From the NCBI RefSeq assembly GCF_002075345.1, contig NZ_NAEW01000001.1, positions 558,001 to 622,000 of the forward strand: a stretch of DNA of 64,000 bases, given 5' to 3'. This document shows positions 57,282 through 64,000 of the stretch, piece by piece. The stretch's first letter is position 1, and every line of letters begins with the position of its first letter. The notes under the pieces were generated by a model. That model was not told where the DNA came from. It saw only the letters and a program-made list of their open reading frames with translations, and ran no database searches. This stretch comes from Citrobacter braakii. Lineage in GTDB: Bacteria; Pseudomonadota; Gammaproteobacteria; Enterobacterales; Enterobacteriaceae. Made by a program: the position numbers and the translations under genes.

Positions 57282-58166
57282 GTGACAGACACGATGAACA
57301 GTACCTCATTAAATTTGTTTAAAACCGTCGCGGAAACCGGCTCTATCACCGCAGCAGCCCGTAATCTGCACTGCGTTTCTTCAAACGTCACGACGCGGCT
57401 CAAGCAACTGGAGTCCAGCCTGGATGTTTCGTTGTTTGTTCGCGAGAAGAATCGTCTTCACATCACCCCTGAAGGTGAACTGCTTCTGCGTTACGCTAAC
57501 AAAATCCTCGCGCTTTTAGACGAAGCCGAGTTGTCTATGCAGGGAACGAAAGCGGCTGGCCCTCTGCGCATTGGCGCAATGGAAACCACTGCCGCCGTCC
57601 GACTTCCTGCTTTGCTGGCAAACTTCCACCGTGAAATGCCCTCCGTAGAATTAAACTTAAAAACGTCACCGACAGATGTGTTAGTTCGTCAGATCCAGAA
57701 TAGTGAACTTGAAATTGCCTTCGTCGCTGACCACAAGGCGTTGCACGTAGACAATTCAAGGCTACAAACGCAGGTGCTGTGTCAGGAAACCCTGGTTCTG
57801 GTTACGGCCGCAGAGCATGGTGATGTCGTGACGGGAGCCGATCTGGAGGTGACAAGGCCGCTCGTCTTTGTGAAAGGATGTAATTATCGTTCCCGGCTTG
57901 GGCAATGGTTACGGCTACAAAATGTCGATTATGACGACCCGCTGGAGTTTGGTTCTTTTCAGGCAATACTTGGTTGCGTAAGTGCCGGAATGGGCATTGC
58001 ATTATTGCCTGAGAGCGTCGTCAAACAGTATGAAACGAGCTTCCCCATACGGTGCCACTCTATTACTCCTCACATTGGTAATGTCAATACTATGATGATA
58101 TGGCTTAAAAATCGTGAGGTTAGCCGGGTATTGAATTGCTTTGTTTCCTTTGTTTCATCCCACTGA
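57282..58166 (+). CDS. LysR-family regulator of the accessory cluster
   Basis: The 294-residue protein starts at GTG 57282 or ATG 57294 (MNSTSLNLFKTVAETGS). The helix-turn-helix reads GSITAAARNLHCVSSNVTTRLKQLESSL. A LysR effector domain follows (PLRIGAMETTAAVRLPALL). It is divergent from the four-gene MFS operon with a perfect palindrome between them, so it very probably controls that operon and possibly the dioxygenase-ligase operon. Its effector may be a pathway intermediate. Confidence 0.88.
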   Translation: MTDTMNSTSLNLFKTVAETGSITAAARNLHCVSSNVTTRLKQLESSLDVSLFVREKNRLHITPEGELLLRYANKILALLDEAELSMQGTKAAGPLRIGAMETTAAVRLPALLANFHREMPSVELNLKTSPTDVLVRQIQNSELEIAFVADHKALHVDNSRLQTQVLCQETLVLVTAAEHGDVVTGADLEVTRPLVFVKGCNYRSRLGQWLRLQNVDYDDPLEFGSFQAILGCVSAGMGIALLPESVVKQYETSFPIRCHSITPHIGNVNTMMIWLKNREVSRVLNCFVSFVSSH

Positions 58167-58387
58167 GGTATTCCACAACCATATTGTGCCGTTAGGGCTT
58201 TTGGGCTGGTAAATACTCTATATGGATCTATTATCGATGCAGGCTTTCAGTTTCAGGATTGACTAATGCAATTTAATAGAGTTGCTGAAGATTTCTTTCC
58301 TGGGATTGGTCAAGAAATTTGACCACTGTTTTGTAGTAAGAACGGCATCTGCTCTCTGATTCGTTCGTTGCCAGTCTGCCATTGGCA

Positions 58388-58412
58388 CAGGGCTGCTGTT
58401 GCAGCCCTGACA
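58388..58412 (-). terminator. Hairpin after the integrase remnant
   Basis: CAGGGCTGC and GCAGCCCTG form a perfect 9-bp stem with a TGTT loop, four bases beyond the stop codon of the integrase-like fragment. The T tract is poor. Confidence 0.4.
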
Positions 58413-58415
58413 ACC

Positions 58416-58520
58416 TTAGACTTCAATCGATTCAGAGATCTCTAACGCATCATCGACTTCAATGCCCAGATAACGGCGATCCTGTTGTGCTCCAGCATCC
58501 TGCACGGCAATTGACCCTGA
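58416..58520 (-). pseudogene. C-terminal remnant of a tyrosine recombinase
   Basis: In the minus-strand frame ending at TAA 58416-58418 the residues are ...DRRYLGIEVDDALEISESIEV. This strongly recalls the C-terminus of integron/plasmid-type tyrosine recombinases (RYLGIEVDDAL after the catalytic Tyr region). About 35 residues survive, and upstream the frame breaks. The link is from memory of the family and is not certain. Confidence 0.4.
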
Positions 58521-58704
58521 CGGGGAATAACATGTTGATATGCAAAAATGTTCCTAACAAAATTGATTTCAGTTACATCGAGGCTAACGGCTACGCTGAC
58601 AGACCCAAGGACTGCCACGAGTAAGACTGGCAGTAATACTTTTCGACGCTTGTCATATCGCTTGTGGTAATAGAGGCGCAAAATCCCTCAAGTCAGGGGC
58701 TAAT

Positions 58705-58850
58705 GTGTTTTATTACTTTTGGATTTCATCATTTCATAGCCAAACTATTCTAATCATTTTCAGCTTCCTGCCAGAAAGCGGGAAAAGTACTATTGTTCAG
58801 GCTTTAACAAAACAGTTAAACGCTCTGTACTTGAGAAGAGCTCCAATGAT
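58705..58850 (+). pseudogene. Remnant of a P-loop (AAA/kinase-like) gene
   Basis: The frame from GTG 58705 includes IIFSFLPESGKSTIVQALT, where LPESGKST looks like a decayed Walker A (GLPGSGKST), followed by KQLNALYLR. This is the usual start of small ATP-binding kinases such as zeta-toxin- or chloramphenicol phosphotransferase-like proteins. After about 50 residues it runs into antisense of the SDR gene, so only the N-terminal piece remains. Confidence 0.45.
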
Positions 58851-58866
58851 TATTATCTTGGGGGAG

Positions 58867-59625
58867 TTAGCAACGCCAGCCCCTGGAACTCAGTTTCTCG
58901 CGAGTTGGACCTTGAAAGTAGATACTACCTATATGGCAACTACGCGGTTGAGCGAGCACAAAACGAATTGTTTCCCAGACTGAGCGTCCATTTAATAAAC
59001 GTTCCCCCATTCTGGATTGACTATCGACAAACGTATCTAACCCGGTAAGTTCGAAATCCGGTGGATACAACCCGGTCACACGTATATTTTCTTCGGACAA
59101 CTGGTGTGACAGTTTAGATGTGAATCCGCTAAGCCCGTGTTTGCTGGCAAAAAAAGCGGGATGCGCAATTGAATCCGTAAAATTCGGAATCCCACATGAA
59201 GATATTATTGAGACGACATCCGCGCTTTCTGAACGTCTTAACCCAGGCAACAATGCATGAGTCAGTAAAATCGCACCTGTCAGGCCTGAACTGACGGTAT
59301 TGATAATTTCTGCGTCTGGTTGATCGTCTAACGTTCCTGACAGCCACTGGGCGGCATTAAGGATTAAAATGTCGATGGGCTTGTCTGAAGTTAACAACTG
59401 AGAAGAAAACTGCGAAAGGGATTCAGGCTGGGTTAAATCACAGATATATCCTTTTGCAATCCCGCCTTCAGCCGCGATGATACTGCAAGTTTTTTGAATA
59501 TCATCAGCACGCCGCGCGCAAAAATCCACCTCGACGCCTTCTTGCGCCAGCCACACGCACAGCGCCTGACCAAATCCTCCACCTCCACCCGTAATTACAG
59601 CTCTTTTACCTCTTAGCATCTTCAT
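58867..59625 (-). CDS. SDR-family protein with Phe in place of catalytic Tyr
   Basis: The 252-residue short-chain dehydrogenase fold has the cofactor motif TGGGGGFG and LNAAQW (NNAG equivalent). The catalytic Ser lies in SIISSCGIP. The YxxxK motif is altered: HPAFFASKHG has Phe at the Tyr position (codon TTT) while Lys is kept. The last residues are Arg/Ser-rich (REKLSSRGWRC). Without Tyr, normal SDR catalysis is doubtful; it may be a binding protein or degenerate. It has no obvious operon partner. Confidence 0.8.
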   Translation of the reverse strand: MKMLRGKRAVITGGGGGFGQALCVWLAQEGVEVDFCARRADDIQKTCSIIAAEGGIAKGYICDLTQPESLSQFSSQLLTSDKPIDILILNAAQWLSGTLDDQPDAEIINTVSSGLTGAILLTHALLPGLRRSESADVVSIISSCGIPNFTDSIAHPAFFASKHGLSGFTSKLSHQLSEENIRVTGLYPPDFELTGLDTFVDSQSRMGERLLNGRSVWETIRFVLAQPRSCHIGSIYFQGPTREKLSSRGWRC

Positions 59626-59909
59626 CCATCCTTTTCTTTATGACTATGTGTGGATATAGATATACATGAGGAGGTGGATTGGCATCTTTCAATTAGTGCC
59701 ATTTTTACATGAGGAATAGGGATAGGGGACTTGCAAAGCCAGCATCTGGCGCGGAGCGGACTGAGCGTTAGATTATTATATTCTCTGCAAGGATATGTAT
59801 GCGCTATACACCAATTTTAATTGTGCTATTTAGTCAGTAAATTTGTTTAGAATACCATTCCTCTTCTGTTTATAAAGACAAGAAGAGGGATGTGCTAATC
59901 ATTTAGATA

Positions 59910-60071
59910 TCAGTAGCCTGCAGCCCTGTTGGCTTCTTTGATGCGATTGTTTCTTGCGTCTTTATCGTGTTGGTCTTTTGCCTGCATTATCCCACTTGCA
60001 GCATCCACCCAATCATTTGCGGTACAACCTGACAATACAATACTCAACATTAATGCAAACGCATACTTCAT
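59910..60071 (-). CDS. Small lipoprotein, 53 residues
   Basis: A short ORF (ATG at 60071, GATGGAG upstream) encodes a signal peptide with lipobox VLSGC (Cys16). A charged mature part of about 37 residues follows (MQAKDQHDKDARNNRIKEAN). It is a plausible outer- or inner-membrane lipoprotein of unknown role. Comparable tiny lipoproteins are common in enterics. No terminator or partner gene is evident. Confidence 0.65.
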   Translation of the reverse strand: MKYAFALMLSIVLSGCTANDWVDAASGIMQAKDQHDKDARNNRIKEANRAAGY

Positions 60072-60419
60072 TTTAACTCCATCATTCATTATTGTATAAA
60101 TAGCGTCTGTGTAATGCTCAATGTATTTGACGCTAATGCGGTTAATTTAACAAATAATCATATCTCAGGCAAGGTGAGGATTTCGAACCCGTACATGTAA
60201 TGGGTAATTCATAATGATTAGCTGAAATAATTGAAGGGCCGGGTAGAAATAGCACTGCATAAAAAACGACATATCGTATTGCGCGGATTATTAAACAGCG
60301 AATTAATTAGCCTCTGTGACAGAGGTTATCTTTACGCGTCAACGCATAGCTGCGCCACTCCCGGCGATTGTCATTCGTCGGGAGCTATCTTTAATTATCG
60401 AACCTGTAGTGCTTCGAGT
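60072..60419. other. Gene-free interval
   Basis: About 350 bases between the small lipoprotein and the tryptophanyl-tRNA synthetase gene. It presumably holds the lipoprotein promoter. A T-arm-like string, GGTTCGAAATCC on the minus strand (near 60186), is not part of a foldable tRNA. I see nothing else. Confidence 0.5.
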
Positions 60420-61424
60420 TCAGAACACCGGCAAACCCAGCCCTTGCTTTACTTCTTTTAATGTCTGCTGCGTGACCTCGTGCGCCTCTTCGCTTCCTTT
60501 TTTGAGCATCGCCATCAGCATACCTTTATCCTGGATGTAGGTTGTCCGCCGCTCGCGCATCGGGGCGATAAGCTCCTGCAAGCACATCTCCAGCTCGTTT
60601 TTGCATGTCCGGTCACCCAGCCCGCCGCGCTGATAATGTGCTTTCATCTCCGCCACTTTCGCTTTATCCGGATGAAAAGCATCGAGGTAAGTAAATACCA
60701 TATTGCCGTCAATCTGCCCCGGATCGGACACTTTTAGATGATTGGGATCGGTGTACATTGCGCTGACCGCATGATGAATGGCCTCTTCGCTGGCGGACAG
60801 GAGTAGAGTGTTGCCGAGCGATTTTGACATTTTGGCATTACCGTCGATCCCTGGAAGACGGCTGGTCTCACTCAGTAGCGCTTTACAATGCGACAAGACA
60901 GAGGTCGGTAACAGATTATTCATCTTATGCACGATCTCATTGGTCTGTTCGATCATGGGCAACTGATCGTCGCCGACGGGAACCACCTCGGCTTTGAAAG
61001 CGGTAATATCTGCTGCCTGGCTGATGGGATAAACCAGAAAGCCAACCGGTAACGAGCGGGCAAATCCTTTCTGCGCAATTTCGTTTTTGACCGTAGGATT
61101 TCGCTCCACGCGAGCCACGGTAACAATGTTCATATAAAGCGCGGTCAGCTCAGCGAGGGCGGGCAGGGCCGACTGCAGACAAATGGTGGTGAGTGACGGG
61201 TCGATTCCTGCGGCGAGGTAATCAGCCAGCACTTCGGGAATATTGTTGCGGATCTTTTGTGGTGTGCTGCCGTTATCGGTTAGCCCTTGCAGGTCAGCAA
61301 CCAATATAAACTGCTGATAATCATGTTGCAGCGTGGCGCGCTGGCGCAGAGAGCCAACATAGTGGCCGAGATGCAGCGGGCCAGTGGGACGATCGCCAGT
61401 GAGGATGATAGTTTTGTTGTTCAT
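60420..61424 (-). CDS. trpS: Tryptophanyl-tRNA synthetase, second type
   Basis: The ATG at 61424 (MNNKTIILTGDRPTGPLHLG) follows AAGGAG and gives 334 residues. Class I synthetase signatures are the HIGH variant HLGH (residues 18-21) and the KMSKS loop GNAKMSKSLGN; IQSALPALAELTALYMN-like text lies between. It charges tRNA-Trp. Its location away from the dam-rpe-gph neighbourhood of enterobacterial trpS, and its divergent N-terminus, make it likely a second, inducible TrpRS, such as those giving resistance to TrpRS inhibitors (indolmycin). Expression is preceded by a Trp-rich leader. Confidence 0.88.
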   Translation of the reverse strand: MNNKTIILTGDRPTGPLHLGHYVGSLRQRATLQHDYQQFILVADLQGLTDNGSTPQKIRNNIPEVLADYLAAGIDPSLTTICLQSALPALAELTALYMNIVTVARVERNPTVKNEIAQKGFARSLPVGFLVYPISQAADITAFKAEVVPVGDDQLPMIEQTNEIVHKMNNLLPTSVLSHCKALLSETSRLPGIDGNAKMSKSLGNTLLLSASEEAIHHAVSAMYTDPNHLKVSDPGQIDGNMVFTYLDAFHPDKAKVAEMKAHYQRGGLGDRTCKNELEMCLQELIAPMRERRTTYIQDKGMLMAMLKKGSEEAHEVTQQTLKEVKQGLGLPVF

Positions 61425-61467
61425 GTAAGACTCCTTAATCAAAAAACCGAAAGGGGTCTTTAAATGC

Positions 61468-61493
61468 AAATAACCGCCTTTCGGCGGTTATTT
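61468..61493 (-). terminator. Attenuator terminator of trpS (regions 3:4)
   Basis: On the minus strand AAATAACCGCC-GAAA-GGCGGTTATTT is a perfect 11-bp stem with a GAAA tetraloop, ending in U-rich sequence (UUAUUUGCAUUU). It lies 44 bases before the trpS start and after the leader peptide, the position of a transcription attenuator. Confidence 0.85.
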
Positions 61494-61513
61494 AAAATGG
61501 GGAAAACACATTC

Positions 61514-61535
61514 TGACCGCCTTTAAGAAGGCAGC
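61514..61535 (-). promoter_or_regulatory. Attenuator regions 1 and 2 of trpS
   Basis: Minus-strand RNA: CUGCCUUCUUAAAGGCGGUC. GCCUU pairs with AAGGC as a 1:2 pause hairpin right after the Trp codons. AAGGCGGU (region 2) can instead pair with ACCGCC, the left arm of the terminator (region 3). This gives the mutually exclusive structures of classical trp attenuation. Confidence 0.75.
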
Positions 61536-61582
61536 CACCACAGGTTGTGATTAAACGCGGTGATATTGTGTTTTGTGTTCAT
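61523..61582 (-). CDS. Leader peptide with tandem Trp codons
   Basis: A 19-residue ORF, ATG at 61582 to TAA at 61523, encodes MNTKHNITAFNHNLWWLPS. Two adjacent UGG codons (residues 15 and 16) sit where a ribosome would stall when charged tRNA-Trp is scarce. The stall would block region 1, allow the 2:3 antiterminator and so increase trpS transcription. It is too short for routine gene calling. The ribosome site is weak (TTGACTGG just before ATG). Confidence 0.8.
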   Translation of the reverse strand: MNTKHNITAFNHNLWWLPS

Positions 61583-61601
61583 CCAGTCAACATATCACCG
61601 C
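61557..61601. promoter_or_regulatory. 10-bp inverted repeat around the leader start
   Basis: GCGGTGATAT (61557-61566) and ATATCACCGC (61592-61601) are a perfect inverted repeat with 25 bases between, framing the leader-peptide start. On the minus strand, TTGCTT and TGATAT (18-base spacing) could be -35 and -10 elements, the second lying within the outer arm. A protein operator or a start-sequestering hairpin are both possible. Confidence 0.45.
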
Positions 61602-61642
61602 CTGGCTCAGAGGTAAAGCAATGCGCGGCGTACTGGCGTATC

Positions 61643-63427
61643 TTAGCTCGCTTCCAGCATGCCAAAGCTCACGATGCGCGAACGGCCTAACTCTTTCGCG
61701 CGATACAGCGCCACGTCTGCGGCGCGCAGAAGATTGTCGCTCTGGGCGTGCTGCGGATAGCTGGCAACGCCGATAGAGACATCAACGTGACCAATCTCTG
61801 AGAGTCCAAAGCGCAGCGACAGTTCGCGTACACCATTATAAATATCTGTCGCAAAGCGGTTGGCGGCCTGCTCATCCGTATTGGCCAGCAACACCAGAAA
61901 CTCTTCACCGCCGTAGCGGAAGGCCATGCCGCTGTCATGGACAACGCGCTGAATAGTAGTGGCGATACTTTTTATCACGCTATCGCCCGCCTCATGGCCA
62001 AAGCGGTCGTTAATATTTTTGAAATGATCAATATCGATCATCAGGCAACTGATTGGCTCTTTGTTACGCACTGCCTGGCTCATCTGGGTGCGCAGCGTAT
62101 CTTCCAGATGGTGACGGTTGCGCAGGCCGGTTAGCGGGTCGTAGAGCGCTTTCTCCAGCAGCGCATCACGCAGGCGCTGGTTGGCTAACGCCAGACCGAG
62201 TGCTTCCGCCATCAGTTCCAGATACGCGCGAGAGGGAGCGGAATCATTGCTGAGGTTCTGGAATGAGAGCAGGCCGATGGCTTCACCCTGGGCAATCAGT
62301 GGCACGCACAGGGTATGCTGCTGGCATGATTCCGGTAGATGGTAGCAGGCGATATCGGGTTCGCCTTGCACCGGTGGATGGCTCTGACCGCGGCGCACAG
62401 CCCAGCATTCGTCCGGGTGGAAAGCATCCGCTTTGCCCTGCGGTGAAAGCCATTGCGCAACGCAGCGCATCTGCCAGGGCTCTCGATCCAGTATGTAAAG
62501 CCGCCCGGCAATACCGGGAGCAACATTCGGCGCAAACAGCTCTGCCACATTAATGACATCGGCAAAATTCTCGCAGCCTTGCAAACGTTGAGTCATACGT
62601 GCGAGCAGCTCGCGGATTGCCCAGTCGGCGTCTCGTTCTTTCTCCAGTCGCTGACGTGCCAGGCCGTTCTCGCGAAAAATGCGGATCGCCTGCGCCATAT
62701 CGCCGATTTCGTCGATCTGATTAAAGCTGGGTGTCTCAACGGCGTAATCCTGCGATGCCAGACGGTTAACCACATCGCTCAAACGCACCACGGGACGCAG
62801 TACGCGGCGTTTTAAAATAAAGCCGAGAACGAACAAAAATAGCAGCGCCGTCAGCCCGACCATCACTTCCGAAGCCGTACGTAGCGTGCGCGATGTCTGA
62901 GTGGCATCTTCAATGGTGTTGCGTACGCGGCTGTCGAGTAACTGACGGAAATGATCTATCCGGTCCTGGGCTCGCTCCAGTTCCTGTTCATAGGATTTGC
63001 CATACAGCAGGGCGATGGCCTGCGACTCTTCTCCGCGCGCGACGCTGGCAAGCGCCGCAGCTTGCTCATCCTGCAGGGCATCAACAATCTGCAGCCCTTC
63101 ATGCAATAGCGCCAGTTCTTCATCCGTCGCCCCAATGTCTTTTAGTTTCGACAGTCGCTGTTCAACGGCTTTCAGCGACGCTTCTTTCTGGCGGTAGGCG
63201 TTAAGCGCTTCCGGGTCTTTTGCAATAACATATTCGCGTGCCAGATCGGACAGCGACCAGGCATCGAGCTCGACTTCTTCGGTCAGTTGATCGAATTGAT
63301 AACGCTGCTCCACCACCTGGCGTTCGGTGTTATCGGCGCTGGAGGCCATCAACATGACAACGCCGGAGGCTATGGTCAGACACACCGTCGCGCTGTAGGC
63401 CCAGTTGGTGATTGTGGCAATTCGCAC
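61643..63427 (-). CDS. Membrane diguanylate cyclase, HAMP-GAF-GGDEF
   Basis: The 594-residue protein has an N-terminal transmembrane helix and a periplasmic coiled-coil sensor domain (about 30-190). A second helix (about 195-215) leads into a HAMP segment (RRVLRPVVRLSDVVNRLA). A GAF-like domain follows (about 275-415, VPLIAQGEAIGLLSFQN). The C-terminal GGDEF domain carries YDPLTGLRNRHHLEDTL and the active-site loop YGGEEF. It would make c-di-GMP from two GTP. The RxxD inhibitory site before GGEEF is not obvious. It is divergent in location from typical K-12 genes; the signal is unknown. Confidence 0.9.
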   Translation of the reverse strand: MRIATITNWAYSATVCLTIASGVVMLMASSADNTERQVVEQRYQFDQLTEEVELDAWSLSDLAREYVIAKDPEALNAYRQKEASLKAVEQRLSKLKDIGATDEELALLHEGLQIVDALQDEQAAALASVARGEESQAIALLYGKSYEQELERAQDRIDHFRQLLDSRVRNTIEDATQTSRTLRTASEVMVGLTALLFLFVLGFILKRRVLRPVVRLSDVVNRLASQDYAVETPSFNQIDEIGDMAQAIRIFRENGLARQRLEKERDADWAIRELLARMTQRLQGCENFADVINVAELFAPNVAPGIAGRLYILDREPWQMRCVAQWLSPQGKADAFHPDECWAVRRGQSHPPVQGEPDIACYHLPESCQQHTLCVPLIAQGEAIGLLSFQNLSNDSAPSRAYLELMAEALGLALANQRLRDALLEKALYDPLTGLRNRHHLEDTLRTQMSQAVRNKEPISCLMIDIDHFKNINDRFGHEAGDSVIKSIATTIQRVVHDSGMAFRYGGEEFLVLLANTDEQAANRFATDIYNGVRELSLRFGLSEIGHVDVSIGVASYPQHAQSDNLLRAADVALYRAKELGRSRIVSFGMLEAS

Positions 63428-63506
63428 TGATTAGTTCCTTCTGCGACGATTAATGAATAAGCATGATTGAAATTATAGGAAACGTATGATTTTGCGTGAA
63501 AATAAA

Positions 63507-63530
63507 AAAGGCGGTCTCAGGACCGCCTTC
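63507..63530 (-). terminator. ydiK terminator
   Basis: AAGGCGGTC-CTGA-GACCGCCTT with flanking A/T runs forms a strong hairpin followed by TTTTTTA on the minus strand, about 17 bases after ydiK. Confidence 0.85.
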
Positions 63531-63546
63531 TGTTATCGTCCTGCCA

Positions 63547-64000
63547 TCATAAATCTGGAGGATTTTTTCCTTCTTCCATAAAGGCTTCGTCGATTCCTTC
63601 CACGTTACCTTCATGATCGCGCCCGGAAAACAGGTTCCAGCAGGTAATGAACAGTGCGGCAATCAGGGGGCCAATCACAAAGCCGTTAATGCCGTAGATC
63701 TCCATTCCGCCGAGAGTGGAAATCAGAATCAGATAATCCGGCATTTTGGTGTCTTTACCCACCAGTAGCGGGCGCAGGATATTGTCCACCAGCCCGACGA
63801 TAATCACGAAGAAGCCAACGATAAACAGCCCTTGCCACAGCTGGTGCGTGGCGAAGAGGAAGATTGCCGCAGGTACCCAGACGATCGCTGAGCCGACCGC
63901 GGGCACGAGGGAGAGAAACGCCATCAGCGCGCCCCACAGGACGCTGCCGTCGATGTCGACAATTGCAAACGCGATGCCGCCAAGAATACCCTGAACCAAC
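63547..64000 (-). CDS. ydiK: YdiK, AI-2E family transporter (5' end outside window)
   Basis: About 150 C-terminal residues of the AI-2E/PerM-type membrane protein YdiK are present; the start lies past the right edge. Characteristic are LVQGILGGIAFAI, LWGALMAFLSLVPAVGSAIVW, GLVDNILRPLLVGKDTKMPDYLI and ISTLGGMEIYGINGFVIGPL. The final NPPDL-type tail precedes the stop. In E. coli the neighbour is the sRNA gene rprA. I looked on the downstream side, 63428-63546, and found only the terminator. Confidence 0.93.
   Translation of the reverse strand, partial: LVQGILGGIAFAIVDIDGSVLWGALMAFLSLVPAVGSAIVWVPAAIFLFATHQLWQGLFIVGFFVIIVGLVDNILRPLLVGKDTKMPDYLILISTLGGMEIYGINGFVIGPLIAALFITCWNLFSGRDHEGNVEGIDEAFMEEGKNPPDL

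Larger units (their letters stand above)
58167..58866. other. Decayed mobile-DNA interval
   Basis: This 700-base gap has no intact gene. It contains a C-terminal integrase-like fragment (minus strand, 58416-58520), a 9-bp hairpin CAGGGCTGC-TGTT-GCAGCCCTG (58388-58409) and a Walker-A-like gene fragment (58765-58850). It looks like the scar of a lost island. Confidence 0.55.

Noticed and set aside
60180-60205. tRNA-like T-arm (GGTTCGAAATCC on the minus strand)
   Set aside because: No acceptor, D or anticodon arm can be folded around it, and the T stem has mismatches.
63428-63546. rprA small RNA beside ydiK
   Set aside because: In E. coli rprA lies on the other side of ydiK's neighbourhood. 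This stretch holds only a hairpin terminator and the promoter region of the cyclase gene.

Overview
The window reads as enterobacterial chromosome, most likely Citrobacter (freundii complex). The ldtE-lpp-pykF block, the fumD-ydhYVWXUT anaerobic operon, the tandem tRNA-Val(GAC) pair and ydiK follow the E. coli/Salmonella backbone. A tetrathionate reductase locus sits between pykF and fumD, and there is a spermidine dehydrogenase gene of the kind known from Citrobacter freundii. The organism call is inference; no rRNA or marker gene is present.

Layout. 1-2.35 kb: end of ldtE, lpp, pykF. 2.7-3.3 kb: a gene-free stretch of nested inverted repeats. 3.5-6.0 kb: a MetNIQ-type importer. 6.1-13.4 kb: ttrACB with the divergent two-component genes ttrSR. 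13.5-20.1 kb: fumD and ydhYVWXUT, with a perfect FNR box upstream of ydhY. 20.1-23.2 kb: a polar amino-acid ABC importer. 23.8-35.1 kb: a polyamine/GABA region with an APC permease, a GntR regulator and soluble Cache protein, aminobutyraldehyde dehydrogenase, a SnoaL-like protein, Tat-exported spermidine dehydrogenase, a triheme cytochrome c, a MocR/GabR regulator and gabT. 35.3-38.8 kb: a class II (FecBCD-fold) importer next to a signal-less ModA-like protein. 39.0-47.1 kb: tRNA-Val pair, glutathione peroxidase, GAPDH, a GlxA-like regulator, two acetyltransferases, an MFS pump, a YcjY-like hydrolase and a LysR regulator.

47.3-58.9 kb is clearly accessory. An IS3-family element with a dead transposase lies against a truncated brnQ and a broken hypothetical gene. 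Next come two same-strand operons: 2OG-Fe(II) dioxygenase, ATP-grasp ligase and a frameshifted AbrB-type membrane protein; and MFS exporter, FAD/NAD(P)-binding oxidoreductase, IT-like transporter and tautomerase. A divergent LysR gene flanks them. I consider this the best candidate for an undescribed biosynthetic system, probably making and exporting a hydroxylated amino-acid or peptide-like small molecule. Decayed integrase and ATPase fragments follow.

58.9-64 kb: an SDR-like protein whose catalytic Tyr is Phe, a tiny lipoprotein, a tryptophanyl-tRNA synthetase preceded by an attenuator whose leader peptide has tandem Trp codons, a HAMP-GAF-GGDEF diguanylate cyclase, and the end of ydiK.

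Anaerobic respiration is a recurring theme. TtrA (Mo) and YdhV (W/Mo) both need a pterin-metal cofactor, and the 35-38 kb importer plus ModA-like protein could supply the oxyanion (inference).
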